From an uncultured Clostridia bacterium (GTDB lineage: Bacteria > Bacillota > Clostridia > Christensenellales > UBA1750), in the NCBI GenBank assembly GCA_947625765.1, contig CANQPP010000012.1, forward strand, positions 1 through 54,645: a stretch of DNA of 54,645 bases, in the 5' to 3' direction. Within the stretch, counting starts at the first letter, position 1. Every line of letters starts with the position of its first letter. Shown here in pieces: positions 10,874 to 20,011 of this stretch. The position numbers and the translations under genes were made by a program. The notes below the pieces were generated by a model that was not told the DNA's origin, searched no databases, and saw nothing but the letters and a program-made list of their open reading frames with translations.

Positions 10874-11830
10874 ATGTTTACGCTGCCCGCACAGGTGCAG
10901 GCCAGGCTGGAGGAGCTTGTGCAGGGCCGGCCGGAGCTGAACGCGCAGGCCCGCGCCCTCTCCGAGCGCTACCGCAGGGCACAGGCGCGGGGCGGCGACG
11001 GCGGCAGCCTGCTCAAAGACGGCGACGCGCTGGCCTACGCCTGCAGCCGCATGCCGGCCACCTACGCGGCGGTGCGGGCGGCCCTGGCGGGCGCGGCGGA
11101 CTGCCTGCTCGGCGAGGCCCCGCGGACGCTGCTCGACGTAGGCGCGGGCCCCGGCACGGCCACGCTGGCCGCGCTGGATCTCTGGCCCGGCATCCGGGCA
11201 TGCTTGGTCGAGCGGGACGCGGACATGGCCGGGATCGGCAATCAGCTGCTGGAGGCGGCGGGCGCCCGGGCGGAGTGGCGGCTGGGCGACCTGCGCACGC
11301 AGGCGCTGCCCCAAGCCGACCTGGTGATCGCGGCCTACTCCCTGTTGGAGCTGCCGGACGAGCGGCTGGAGGCGGAGGCGCTGCGGCTGTTTGCTCTGGC
11401 GGAGAAGGCCTTCCTCATCGTGGAGCCGGGCACGCCGGACGGGCACAAGAGGCTGATGCGCGTACGGCGTGCGCTGCTGGACGCGGGCGCCCGCCTGGCC
11501 GCGCCCTGCCCGCATGAGAGCGAGTGCCCATTAGGCCCGGACGACTGGTGCGCCTTCTCGGTGCGGCTGCAAAGGAGCGCGGCCCATAGGGCGCAGAAGG
11601 GCGGGACGCTGGGCTTTGAGGACGAGAAGTTCGCCTACCTGTGCACCTGTCGCGGGGAGGTCGACCGCGCCCCGGCGCGCGTTCGCCGCCACCCGCTCAT
11701 CCGCAAGGGGCTGGTGGAGCTGGAGCTCTGCACCCCACAGGGCGCGGAGCGCAGGCGCTATACGAAGTCCTCGCCGCTGTACAAAAGGGCGCGGGGCGTA
11801 GGCGCGGGCGACGCCTTCCCGGCAGAATGA
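10874..11830 (+). CDS. Rsm22-family small-subunit rRNA methyltransferase-like protein
   Basis: 318 aa from the ATG at 10874; an upstream in-frame ATG at 10778 is possible but the extension is poor. SAM-binding motif I is seen as T-L-L-D-V-G-A-G-P-G-T-A (about 90-101). The second half has the cysteine signature of Rsm22: C-P-H-E-S-E-C-P-L then D-D-W-C-A-F (about 214-232) and Y-L-C-T-C, probably binding an Fe-S cluster or zinc. The family is associated with small ribosomal subunit assembly; the bacterial role is not well defined. Oddity: the last ~31 codons plus the 3' flank occur three times in tandem downstream. Confidence 0.8.
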   Translation: MFTLPAQVQARLEELVQGRPELNAQARALSERYRRAQARGGDGGSLLKDGDALAYACSRMPATYAAVRAALAGAADCLLGEAPRTLLDVGAGPGTATLAALDLWPGIRACLVERDADMAGIGNQLLEAAGARAEWRLGDLRTQALPQADLVIAAYSLLELPDERLEAEALRLFALAEKAFLIVEPGTPDGHKRLMRVRRALLDAGARLAAPCPHESECPLGPDDWCAFSVRLQRSAAHRAQKGGTLGFEDEKFAYLCTCRGEVDRAPARVRRHPLIRKGLVELELCTPQGAERRRYTKSSPLYKRARGVGAGDAFPAE

Positions 11831-12188
11831 GCGGCCAAAGACAGCCTGAAACAGGGAAAAGGGCACAAAGAAAACGGCCGCGCGCCGCAGGGCGCGGAGC
11901 GCAGGCGCTATACGAAGTCCTCGCCGCTGTACAAAAGGGCGCGGGACGTAGGCGCGGGCGACGCCTTCCCGGCAGAATGAGCTGCAAAAGACAGCTAAAA
12001 AGGGGAAAAAGGCACAAAGAAAAACTCTGCACCCCGCAGGGCGCGGAGCGCAGGCGCTATACGAAGTCCTCGCCGCTGTACAAAAGGGCGCGGAATGTGA
12101 GCGCGGGCGATGCCTTCCCGATGGAATGAGCTGCAAAAGCAGCCTGAAACGGGAAAAAGGGCACAAAGAAAACGGCCGCGCGCCGCAC
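11738..12188. repeat. Three tandem ~150-nt copies of the 3' end of the Rsm22-like gene
   Basis: Copies start at 11738, 11888 and 12037 (periods 150 and 149). Each contains the last ~31 codons of the gene, its TGA, and ~55 nt of 3' flank ending in AGGCACAAAGAAAA or close to it. The first ~57 nt are identical in all three. Copies 1 and 2 differ slightly in the coding part; copy 3 differs more (Gly-Val-Gly to Asn-Val-Ser, Ala to Met before the last Glu). Only the third copy is followed by the complete terminator. Copies 2 and 3 lie after the stop codon and are presumably untranslated. This accounts for the gap 11831-12236. Confidence 0.92.
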
Positions 12189-12203
12189 GGCCGTTTTCTT
12201 TGC
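12165..12203. terminator. Bidirectional terminator between the Rsm22-like and DUF1292 genes
   Basis: CAAAGAAAACGGCCG (12165-12179) pairs perfectly with CGGCCGTTTTCTTTG (12189-12203), a 15-bp stem around a 9-nt loop. The A/T-rich outer ends serve as T tracts in both directions, fitting its place between convergent genes. Its left arm and loop are also present at the end of repeat copy 1 (about 11868-11889). Confidence 0.85.
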
Positions 12204-12236
12204 GGTCCTGGTGAGAAGCAAAGGCGTTAGGGGAGA

Positions 12237-12611
12237 TCACTCGTCCTCGTCGTCTTCGTCCTCATCGTCCTCGTCGTCTTCCTCGAAGCGCTGCTGCACG
12301 ATCTCGATGAGCTTGTCCATGGTGGCCTCGTCCTCGACGGGGATGAACTCCTCCATGTCGTCGTCGATCTGCACGACCTTCATGATGTACAGCTCCTGGT
12401 CGCCGCACTCGTCGCACTCCTCGCAGTCGCAGCCGTCCTCGTGCTCGTGGGCGCACTCCTCGCACTCACAGCCGTCATCATCTTCCTCGTCGTCCAGGCC
12501 GGACAGCACGGCGTATTCCTCGCCGTTGTAGAAGATATAGTCCAGCACCTCGAGCTCAAGGTCGTTGCCCTCTTCGTCGGTAAAGACCACGATGTCCCTT
12601 TCGTCCTCCAT
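12237..12611 (-). CDS. DUF1292 (YrzB-like) protein with Cys-rich acidic insert and poly-acidic tail
   Basis: 124 aa from the ATG at 12611 (AAAGGGG upstream on the minus strand; a frame to 12668 overlaps the promoter). The N-terminus I-V-V-F-T-D-E-E-G-N-D-L-E-L-E-V-L-D and Y-N-G-E-E-Y-A-V-L are the DUF1292 core. Between core halves (about 47-70) lies a block with eight cysteines, mostly CxC and CxxC pairs, plus two histidines. The last ~18 residues are nearly all Asp/Glu. The insert could bind metal; that is inference. Usual family members are shorter and lack it. The function of the family is unknown. Confidence 0.85.
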   Translation of the reverse strand: MEDERDIVVFTDEEGNDLELEVLDYIFYNGEEYAVLSGLDDEEDDDGCECEECAHEHEDGCDCEECDECGDQELYIMKVVQIDDDMEEFIPVEDEATMDKLIEIVQQRFEEDDEDDEDEDDEDE

Positions 12612-12649
12612 GGGTATGGCACCCCTTTCCCAATTGGCATTCCTTGCAT

Positions 12650-12678
12650 ATTCTACCCTATCCTTCACAAAAGTGCAA
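12650..12678 (-). promoter_or_regulatory. Sigma-A promoter of the DUF1292 gene
   Basis: On the minus strand: TTGCAC (complement of 12673-12678), 17-nt spacer, TAGAAT (complement of 12650-12655). The -35 box is directly adjacent to that of the divergent promoter. Confidence 0.7.
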
Positions 12679-12707
12679 TTGATTATCCGCGTCTTTTGCG
12701 GTAAAAT
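12679..12707 (+). promoter_or_regulatory. Sigma-A promoter of the GNAT gene
   Basis: TTGATT (12679-12684), 17-nt spacer, TAAAAT (12702-12707), about 38 nt before the start codon. Confidence 0.7.
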
Positions 12708-12744
12708 TTTTAAAAATCTCCCAAAAAGGAGCGATGGACGAGCT

Positions 12745-13233
12745 ATGATCTACGGCAAATGGCTGCGCGGGAGCGACGACTTGAGCCAGGCGATGCAGCT
12801 GAGATACGACGTGTTCGTGACGGAACAGGGCTTTTCGGCCGAGAACGAGATGGACGAGATGGACAGGCGCGCCATCCACGCGCTGCTCTACGACGATGAC
12901 AAAAACGCCGTGGGCTGCCTGCGGCTCTTTATCGACAACGAGGGCTACTGGCGCATCGGCCGCCTCTGCGTGCGCAGGGACCTGCGCGGGCATGAGCTTG
13001 GCGACCTGCTGATGCGCATGGCTCTCGACAAGGTCCTGATGGCGGGCGGCAAGCACCTGCGCTTAAGCTCCCAGGCGGACAAGCGGGGCTTTTACGAGAA
13101 GTACGGCTTTGAGGTCGTGGGCGAGCCTTATCTGGACGAGGGGATGGAGCACTTCCTCATGGAGGCGGACGACCAGAGCGTTCTGCGCGCGGTGTTCTCC
13201 GGCTGCAAGGGGCATAGCGCGGCGCAGGAATAA
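12745..13233 (+). CDS. GNAT-family N-acetyltransferase
   Basis: 162 aa. The acetyl-CoA pyrophosphate loop is seen as V-R-R-D-L-R-G-H-E-L-G-D-L-L (about 76-89; Q/R-x-x-G-x-G/A variant with His). Downstream are L-R-L-S-S-Q-A and F-Y-E-K-Y-G-F-E-V-V-G-E-P-Y, as in the YjcF/ElaA-type branch. The substrate is unknown. The ATG at 12745 overlaps the stop of a 4-codon ORF (12734-12748, Met-Asp-Glu-Leu-stop) as ATGA. The AAGGAG at 12726-12731 is well spaced for the mini-ORF rather than for this gene, suggesting coupled initiation. Confidence 0.85.
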   Translation: MIYGKWLRGSDDLSQAMQLRYDVFVTEQGFSAENEMDEMDRRAIHALLYDDDKNAVGCLRLFIDNEGYWRIGRLCVRRDLRGHELGDLLMRMALDKVLMAGGKHLRLSSQADKRGFYEKYGFEVVGEPYLDEGMEHFLMEADDQSVLRAVFSGCKGHSAAQE

Positions 13234-13268
13234 AGGCTGAAACAGGCTTAAACAGAAGGAGAAACGGC

Positions 13269-16200
13269 ATGGGCGTTACCTACGTGGCGGGCCGCGCGGG
13301 CTGCGGGAAAACCGAATACATCCTGAGGGAAGCCGTGCGGGCTGCCCGGGCGGGCGAAAAGGTGCTGGTGGTGACGCCGGAGCTGATGACGCTGGGCATG
13401 GAGCAGGCCTTAACGCGCGCGCTGCCCGTGCTCTGGAACGTGGAGGTCTTATCCCCCAGCCGCCTGCAGGCCCGCGTGCGGGAGGAAAAGGGCGGCGAGC
13501 AGCCCGTGCTGCTGGACGACGCGGGCCGCGCCATGGCGGTGCGCGCCACCTTAAGCCGGCTGCAGGGCAAGCTCCTCTTCTTTAAGGGTCAGGGCGGCTC
13601 CCTGGTCGAGCGGCTGGTGGAGCTTCTGGGCGAGCTTAAGAGCGGGGAGCTGGGCAGCACGGGCCTGCGCCTGGCCGCCGACGGCCTGCCCGAGGGGCTG
13701 ACGCGGGACAAGCTCTACGACCTGGCCGCGATCCTGGACGGGTACGAGGGCTTCACCGCCGGGAAATACATGGACGGCGAGGACGCAGCCGACCGCTTCT
13801 GTAAGGACGCAAAGGACAGCGGGCTTCTGCGCGGGGCGGAGGTGTTCATCGACGGCTTTGACGTGCTGCCCCTAAAGACCTGCCGCATGTTCTTTGCGAT
13901 GTGTGAGGTCTGCAAGCACGTGACGCTGAGCTTCAAGACGGACAGCGCCTTCGGCAGAGATCAGGCGCTGTTCGACCCGGTGCAGGAGAGCTACGAGTGC
14001 CTGCACCGCATGGTGCTGGCTTCCGGCCTTCCCTGGAACAAGGTGGAGCTGCGCAAAGGAGCGCCGCGAAAGGGGGCGCTCCTGCACCTGGAGGCGGAGC
14101 TGTTCGCGCGCCCCTTTAGGCCTTATGCGGAGACCCCGCAGGAGATCGGCCTCTGGGCCCTGCGGGACTGCGAGGCCGAGGCGGAGTGGGCCGCGGGCGC
14201 GCTGCACGAGCGGATGCGCAAGGCGGGCCTAAAGCCCGGCGAGGCCGCCGTGCTCTGCCAGGAGCCGGAGACCTACGCCGCCGCCCTGCAGCGGGCCTTC
14301 GACCGCCGCGGGCTGCCGCTGTTCGTGGACAGCTCCCTCTGCTGCGCCTTCCACCCGGCGGCGCGCTACCTGCTGGACGCCCTGGAGGCGGTGCGGCGCG
14401 GCTACCGGCGGGAGGACATGCTCCGCTGCCTAAAGACCGGCTATTCGCCCCTTAACCAGACACAGCAGGACGAGCTGGAGATCTATTGGCTGGAGAACGC
14501 CGTGAACGGCCGCGCCTTCCTGCGGCCCATCGAGAACGCCCGTTTGGAGGACGCCCGTCGCGCCTTCCTGCGGCCCTTGGAAAACCTGCGTCAGGGCGGC
14601 TTTGCCCGGAAACAGAGCGTGCGCGATTTTTGCCTTATGTGCTTTGACTTCATGGAGCGCAGCGGGCTCAAGACCCGGCTCAACCGGGAGATCCGCCGCT
14701 GCGAGAACAAGGGCGAGGCCTTCCGGGCGGAGCGCTGCGCCCAGGTGTGGGAGGAGACGCTGCGCATACTCGATCAGGCCGTGGAGCTGATGGGGCAGGA
14801 GAGCATGGACCCCGGCGAGTTCCTGCGCTTTTTGCGCGCGGGGCTGGAAAACGCGCAGATGATGGGCCTGCCCCAGGAAAAGGACGCGGTGTATTTCGGC
14901 AGCGTGCGCCGCTTTAAGCCCGGGCAGGGACTGAAGGTCCTCTGCGTATTGGGGCTCAACGACGGCGTTCTGCCCCGCAACGTGGGCGAGGACTCGCTGC
15001 TCGATGAAAACGAGCGGCACAGGCTGCGCGCCGTGGCCAAGGAGACGGAAATCTCCATCCGCGACCTCAAGCAGGAGACCGCGCTGGAGCGCTTCCTCAT
15101 CTACACCGCCTTTGCCGCGCCCAAGGAGGAGCTGCTGCTGAGCTTTGCGCTCTCCTCGCTGGACGGCAAGGCCCTGCGGCCCTCAGCGCTGGTGCAAAGG
15201 CTTCAGGCTCTGTTCCCGCGCCTGACCCTGCGGGGCGGGCTGCGTCTGGAGGACGAGCTCTGGCTGGGCAGCGTGGAGAGCGCCCGGCAGCAGATGGAGG
15301 AAGGCCTGCGCGGCCTGCTGGCGGGCAATAAGCCCGACGAGGGCCTCCTTCGCCTGTATGCGGGGCTGCGCGACCACGAGCCGGAGGCGCTGGCCGAGGC
15401 GGTGGCCGCCGTGGGCGCGCCCAAGGAGGCCGCGCCGCTGCCACCCGCGCTGGCGGGAAGGCTCTATGGGAAGGGGCGCACCAGCGTCTCCCGTTTGGAG
15501 AGCTTCGCCGCCTGCCCCTACAAGCACTTCGTGGAGTACGGCCTGCGACCGCATATTTTGCGGGAGGAGCCGCTGGACGGCCGCGACATGGGCACGGCCT
15601 ACCACGACGCGGTGGAGCGCTTCGTAAAGGCGGTCTCCGCCAGCGGCGTGGGCTTTGGCGCCATCACCGAGCAGCAGACCGACGCCCTCATGGATGACGC
15701 GGCCGCGGAGGCCCTGCGGGACTTTCTGGGCCGGGGCGGGCTGGAAGGCGGCCGGGGAAGGCAGAAGCTAGACCAGATGCGCCGCACGCTGCGCCGCTCC
15801 GCCCGCACGCTGGTGTTCCAGCTGCGGCACAGCCGCTTCGTGCCCGTGGCGGAGGAAAAGGCCTTCGGGCTGGAAAAGGGCGACCTGACGCTGGACATGG
15901 GAAACGGGGAGCAGATCTCCGTCCGGGGCCGCATCGATCGGGTGGACATGTACAAAAAGGACGGCGAGACCTACATCCGCGTGGTGGACTACAAGTCCGG
16001 CAGCGCGAAGCTGGATCTGGCCGACGCCTTCTACGGGGTGCGGCTGCAGCTGTTCGTGTATCTGGACGCGGTGCTCAACATGGAGGAGGCCAAGCCCGCG
16101 GGCGTGTTCTACTTCAAGATCGGCGACCCGGTGGTGGAGATGGACGGCGGCGGGCCGGAAAAGGCGCTGGAGGCCGTGGAGAAGGCGCTGTCCTTAAAGG

Positions 16201-16586
16201 GCCTCGTGCTGGAGGATATGGACCTGATCCTGGCCATGGGCGAAAGGGACGAGGTGGGCCGCATACTGCCCGTTTCCATCAACAAGGACAGCAGCCTGTC
16301 CAAACAGGGCAGGAGCGGCGTGCTGAGCGAGGAGGACTTCGACCTCCTGCGCCGCTTCGCCCACTGGAAGCTGCGCAGGCTGTACGAGGACGTGCAGAGC
16401 GGCCAGATCGCCGCGCGGCCCCTAGCCAAGGACGGCGAGCCCGCGCCCTGCTCCACCTGCCCCTACAAGGGCGTGTGCGGGGCCGAGAGCGCCTGGATAC
16501 GGACGCGGGAGATGCAGGTGGAAAGATCGGAAGCGCTCGCCGCCATGGCGCGCGCCCTGACGGAGGGAAAAGATGCCCAGGTTTGA
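13269..16586 (+). CDS. addB: ATP-dependent nuclease/helicase subunit B (AddB)
   Basis: 1105 aa subunit of the AddAB double-strand break resection enzyme of Bacillota. Walker A is G-R-A-G-C-G-K-T at 8-15. The C-terminal RecB-like nuclease domain has R-I-D-R-V-D and V-V-D-Y-K-S-G near 905. The iron-sulfur cysteines expected in AddB are present: one in F-A-A-C-P-Y-K-H-F near 748 and three in C-S-T-C-P-Y-K-G-V-C-G near 1060-1069. Length and order match AddB. The start at 13269 follows AGAAGGAG. It overlaps addA by 14 nt. Confidence 0.96.
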   Translation: MGVTYVAGRAGCGKTEYILREAVRAARAGEKVLVVTPELMTLGMEQALTRALPVLWNVEVLSPSRLQARVREEKGGEQPVLLDDAGRAMAVRATLSRLQGKLLFFKGQGGSLVERLVELLGELKSGELGSTGLRLAADGLPEGLTRDKLYDLAAILDGYEGFTAGKYMDGEDAADRFCKDAKDSGLLRGAEVFIDGFDVLPLKTCRMFFAMCEVCKHVTLSFKTDSAFGRDQALFDPVQESYECLHRMVLASGLPWNKVELRKGAPRKGALLHLEAELFARPFRPYAETPQEIGLWALRDCEAEAEWAAGALHERMRKAGLKPGEAAVLCQEPETYAAALQRAFDRRGLPLFVDSSLCCAFHPAARYLLDALEAVRRGYRREDMLRCLKTGYSPLNQTQQDELEIYWLENAVNGRAFLRPIENARLEDARRAFLRPLENLRQGGFARKQSVRDFCLMCFDFMERSGLKTRLNREIRRCENKGEAFRAERCAQVWEETLRILDQAVELMGQESMDPGEFLRFLRAGLENAQMMGLPQEKDAVYFGSVRRFKPGQGLKVLCVLGLNDGVLPRNVGEDSLLDENERHRLRAVAKETEISIRDLKQETALERFLIYTAFAAPKEELLLSFALSSLDGKALRPSALVQRLQALFPRLTLRGGLRLEDELWLGSVESARQQMEEGLRGLLAGNKPDEGLLRLYAGLRDHEPEALAEAVAAVGAPKEAAPLPPALAGRLYGKGRTSVSRLESFAACPYKHFVEYGLRPHILREEPLDGRDMGTAYHDAVERFVKAVSASGVGFGAITEQQTDALMDDAAAEALRDFLGRGGLEGGRGRQKLDQMRRTLRRSARTLVFQLRHSRFVPVAEEKAFGLEKGDLTLDMGNGEQISVRGRIDRVDMYKKDGETYIRVVDYKSGSAKLDLADAFYGVRLQLFVYLDAVLNMEEAKPAGVFYFKIGDPVVEMDGGGPEKALEAVEKALSLKGLVLEDMDLILAMGERDEVGRILPVSINKDSSLSKQGRSGVLSEEDFDLLRRFAHWKLRRLYEDVQSGQIAARPLAKDGEPAPCSTCPYKGVCGAESAWIRTREMQVERSEALAAMARALTEGKDAQV

Positions 16587-19500
16587 CGAAAGACAGCGGG
16601 AAGCCATCGAGAGCCGGGGGCAAAGCCTGCTGGTGAGCGCGGCGGCGGGCTCCGGCAAGACCACGGTGCTGGTGGAGCGCATTTTGGGCCTTCTGCGCGA
16701 GGGCGCGGACCCGGCGGGCCTGCTGGTGGTGACATTCACCCAGGCGGCCGCCGCGGAGATGCGCGACCGCCTGCGCCTGCGCCTGGAGCAGCTGGCCGCC
16801 GAGGAGACCGCCCTGCAGGAGGCGCTGGACAGGCTGCCCCTTGCGTCCATCTCCACCATCCACGCCTTCTGCAAGCAGCTGCTGGACCGCTGGTTCGACC
16901 GGGCGGGGCTGGAGGCGGGCTTCAAGGTGCTGGACGAGGAGAGCGCCGACCGCCTGCGCCGCAGAGCCATGGACGAGACGCTGGACGAGCTCTATCTGGA
17001 TGAAACTCTGGAAAAGGGCCTTTCCCGCCTGGGCGACCAGGACAAGCTGCGCCTGGAGATCGAAAAGACGCACGACTTCCTGATGAGCCAGCCCGACCCC
17101 TGGGACTGGCTGGAAGAGGCGCTGAAAAAATACCGGGAATGGAGCCGGGATCCCGAGAAGGCCCCCTGGCGGCAGGAGCTGATCGGGGCGACATTGCGCA
17201 CCCTAAAGCAGGCGCTCGCAAAGGCTGAAAGCGGATGTAAACTGGCGCAGGAGGCGGAAAGCCCCTACCTGCCCGCGCTGCTGGCCGACGTGGAAGCCCT
17301 GCGCGAGAGCCTGCGGCCGCCCTACCCGATGCCCGCCTTCGGCCGCCTGCCCGCCGTCAAGAAGCAGGCCAAGCGCGAGGTGGAGGAGAAGCTGCAGGCC
17401 CTGCGGGACGGCTGGAAGAAGCAGGCGCGCAAGGGCGTGGAGCTGATGGAAGGCGGCGAACAGGACGGGGAACGCCTGCAGGCCATGCTGCCCGCGCTGG
17501 AGGCGCTGGCCGTATCCGTTCAGCGCTACGACGAAAAGTACGCGCTGGAAAAGCGCGAGGCGGGCGGCGTGGACTTCTCCGACCTTGAGCAGGGCGCGCT
17601 GCGGCTGCTTGAGGATGCGCAGCTGCGCGCGGAGGTGCAGGCCCGCTACACCCACGTGTTCGTGGACGAATACCAGGATTCCAGCGCCGTGCAGGAGGCG
17701 ATCTTAAGCCGCGTTTCCCGACCGGACAACCGCTTTCTGGTGGGCGACGTGAAGCAGTCCATCTACCGCTTCCGGCAGGCGGAGCCGTCCATCTTCCTCT
17801 CCCGCTGTCAGGAGTACGGGCAGGGGAAGGGCGGCAGGCTCATCGCGCTCAACCGCAACTTCCGCTCGGACGAAAGCGTGCTGGAGGCGGTGAACCTGGT
17901 GTTTTCCCAGTGCATGACCGGCGGCGACGCGGAGATCGTCTACGACGAGGAAGCTGCGCTGAAGGCCGGACAGCCGAGGGAAAATGCGAACCCCGTGCGC
18001 CTGTCCGTGGTGGAGCGCACCGAGGACGGCGAAAAGTCGGACATCCGCCGCGCCCAGGCCGAGGCGCTCAACGCCGCGCGGCTCATCCGGCAGAGCCTGG
18101 GCCTGCCCGTGCGCGACGGCGAGAAAGAGAGGCCCGCCTCCTACCGCGATATGGTGATCCTCCTGCGCTCGCCCCGGAGCCTTGTGCGCGTGTTCCAGGA
18201 TACGCTTTTGTCCCAGGGCATCCCGGTGTACGCCGAGGCGGGCGGCAGCTACTACGACACCTGGGAGGTCCGCGCCGCGCTTGACTACCTGACAGCGCTG
18301 GACAACCCCCGCAAGGACCTGCCGCTGCTGGGCGCGCTGACGGGCCTGGGCGGCTTTACACCCGAGGAGCTGGCGCGCATACGGCTGCTGGCGCGGGAGC
18401 TGCGCTGGTACTCGGCCTTAAAGCTCTACGCCCAAAGGGGCGAGGATGAGAGGCTGAAAGTCAAGGTCAAGGCCTTTTTGGACCGACTGTGGGAGCATAG
18501 GCGTCTCTCCCGGCAGAGCCGCGTCTCCCAGACGCTGCTCTCCGTGCTGGAGGATACGGGCTTTCTTGTCCGCTGCCTAGGCCTGCCCCAGGGCCGCACG
18601 CGCAAGGCGAACCTGCAGGCGCTCTGCCTGCGGGCCGCCGCCTTCGACGGGCCCGGCGACAGCCTGTCGGACTTTCTGGAGCAGAGCCGCCACGCAGCCC
18701 GCCGCAGCCGCGACGGCGACACGCCCACGCTCACCGAGAAGGACGACGTGGTGCGCATCCTGAGCGTGCACAAGTCCAAGGGGCTGGAGTTCCCCATCGT
18801 CATCGGCTGCGGGCTGTCCCGGCGCTTTAACCTGCGCGCCGACGCGGACGAGGAGACGGGCGTGGTCTCCACGCTGCTGCTCGATCGGGAGCTGGGGCTG
18901 GGCCTGGGCTTTTTCGACCCGGAAACGCGGGTGAAGGGCGACACGCCCGCCTGCGCGGCCATCCGCGAAAAGCAGCGCAGGCAGGCCATCGCCGAGGAGA
19001 TGCGCATACTCTACGTGCTGATGACGCGGCCCAAGGACCGGCTGATCCTCTCCGCCGCGGTGGACGACGCGGACGAGACGGCGGAAAGCTGGGCGCTGGC
19101 CGGGGACAGCCCGGCGAGCTGTCCGCTGGACTGGATCGGCCGGGCGGTCATGCGGGCCATGACGGAGGAAGGCGAACAGTTCCGGGAAGCCCGCAGGCTG
19201 TGGCAGGTGGAGCGCATCCCCGCCTCCCGCCTGCAGGAGGAGGCCCCGGACGGAACGCCCAAGGGCATGGAGGAGGCGCTTTCTCTGCTGAAGGACGCGC
19301 CCTTCATGGAGGAGGACCCCTTCCTCGACCTGGGCTTCCCAAAGACGAGGGAAGCGGCCGCGCCGCAGAAACAATCCGTGTTGCAGAGCATACACTGGGG
19401 AGAAAAGGACGTGGACTTCATCCACTCCCGCCCGAAGTTCTTAAAGGCGGACAGGGCGCGGCTCACCCCCGTGGAGCGCGGCAGCGCCGTGCACGAGGCC

Positions 19501-19953
19501 ATGCGAAGGCTGGAGCTTGCCCCCCTGCGCGGTCTGAAAGGGGAAAAACTGCGGGAAGCGGTGGCGGCGCAGCTGGAAGGCATGCGGGCCTCCGGGAGCC
19601 TCACCCAGCTGCAATACGAGGCAGTGGAGGCGGAACAGCTCTGTACGTTTCTCATCCACCCCATCGGGCGGCGGCTGCTGGATTCCCCGGAGGTGTGCAG
19701 GGAGCGGCCCTTCGTGCGCCGAAGGGCGGACGGCAGCCTCGTGCAGGGCGTGATCGACCTCTGCTTCCGGACGGAGGGCGGCTGGGTGCTGGTGGACTTT
19801 AAGACAGACCGCCGCGGCCTGGACGACAAAAGCGTGACGGAGCGCCACGGCCCGCAGGTGCAGAGCTACGCCGCGGCCATGGAGGAAGCGGGCCTGCACG
19901 TGCTTGAAAAGGCCGTGTACCTGTTCGCCGCCGGGCGGGCGGTCATGTTATAA
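16573..19953 (+). CDS. addA: ATP-dependent helicase/nuclease subunit A (AddA)
   Basis: 1126 aa UvrD-like helicase with nuclease tail, partner of AddB in recombinational repair and Chi-dependent end processing. Walker A A-A-A-G-S-G-K-T-T is at about 23-31, V-D-E-Y-Q-D-S-S at about 363-370 (Walker B), and V-G-D-V-K-Q-S-I-Y-R-F-R (motif III) near 394. The C-terminal nuclease motif V-D-F-K-T-D-R-R is near 1074. It is slightly shorter than Bacillus AddA (~1230), with no sign of a break. The start lies inside addB, preceded by GGAGGGAAAAG, so the two are coupled. Confidence 0.96.
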   Translation: MPRFDERQREAIESRGQSLLVSAAAGSGKTTVLVERILGLLREGADPAGLLVVTFTQAAAAEMRDRLRLRLEQLAAEETALQEALDRLPLASISTIHAFCKQLLDRWFDRAGLEAGFKVLDEESADRLRRRAMDETLDELYLDETLEKGLSRLGDQDKLRLEIEKTHDFLMSQPDPWDWLEEALKKYREWSRDPEKAPWRQELIGATLRTLKQALAKAESGCKLAQEAESPYLPALLADVEALRESLRPPYPMPAFGRLPAVKKQAKREVEEKLQALRDGWKKQARKGVELMEGGEQDGERLQAMLPALEALAVSVQRYDEKYALEKREAGGVDFSDLEQGALRLLEDAQLRAEVQARYTHVFVDEYQDSSAVQEAILSRVSRPDNRFLVGDVKQSIYRFRQAEPSIFLSRCQEYGQGKGGRLIALNRNFRSDESVLEAVNLVFSQCMTGGDAEIVYDEEAALKAGQPRENANPVRLSVVERTEDGEKSDIRRAQAEALNAARLIRQSLGLPVRDGEKERPASYRDMVILLRSPRSLVRVFQDTLLSQGIPVYAEAGGSYYDTWEVRAALDYLTALDNPRKDLPLLGALTGLGGFTPEELARIRLLARELRWYSALKLYAQRGEDERLKVKVKAFLDRLWEHRRLSRQSRVSQTLLSVLEDTGFLVRCLGLPQGRTRKANLQALCLRAAAFDGPGDSLSDFLEQSRHAARRSRDGDTPTLTEKDDVVRILSVHKSKGLEFPIVIGCGLSRRFNLRADADEETGVVSTLLLDRELGLGLGFFDPETRVKGDTPACAAIREKQRRQAIAEEMRILYVLMTRPKDRLILSAAVDDADETAESWALAGDSPASCPLDWIGRAVMRAMTEEGEQFREARRLWQVERIPASRLQEEAPDGTPKGMEEALSLLKDAPFMEEDPFLDLGFPKTREAAAPQKQSVLQSIHWGEKDVDFIHSRPKFLKADRARLTPVERGSAVHEAMRRLELAPLRGLKGEKLREAVAAQLEGMRASGSLTQLQYEAVEAEQLCTFLIHPIGRRLLDSPEVCRERPFVRRRADGSLVQGVIDLCFRTEGGWVLVDFKTDRRGLDDKSVTERHGPQVQSYAAAMEEAGLHVLEKAVYLFAAGRAVML

Positions 19954-20011
19954 AAAAGCGCTGCCAAAACGGACAGACGCTGATGAGAAAAGAGAAGGGA
20001 AACATAGAAAG

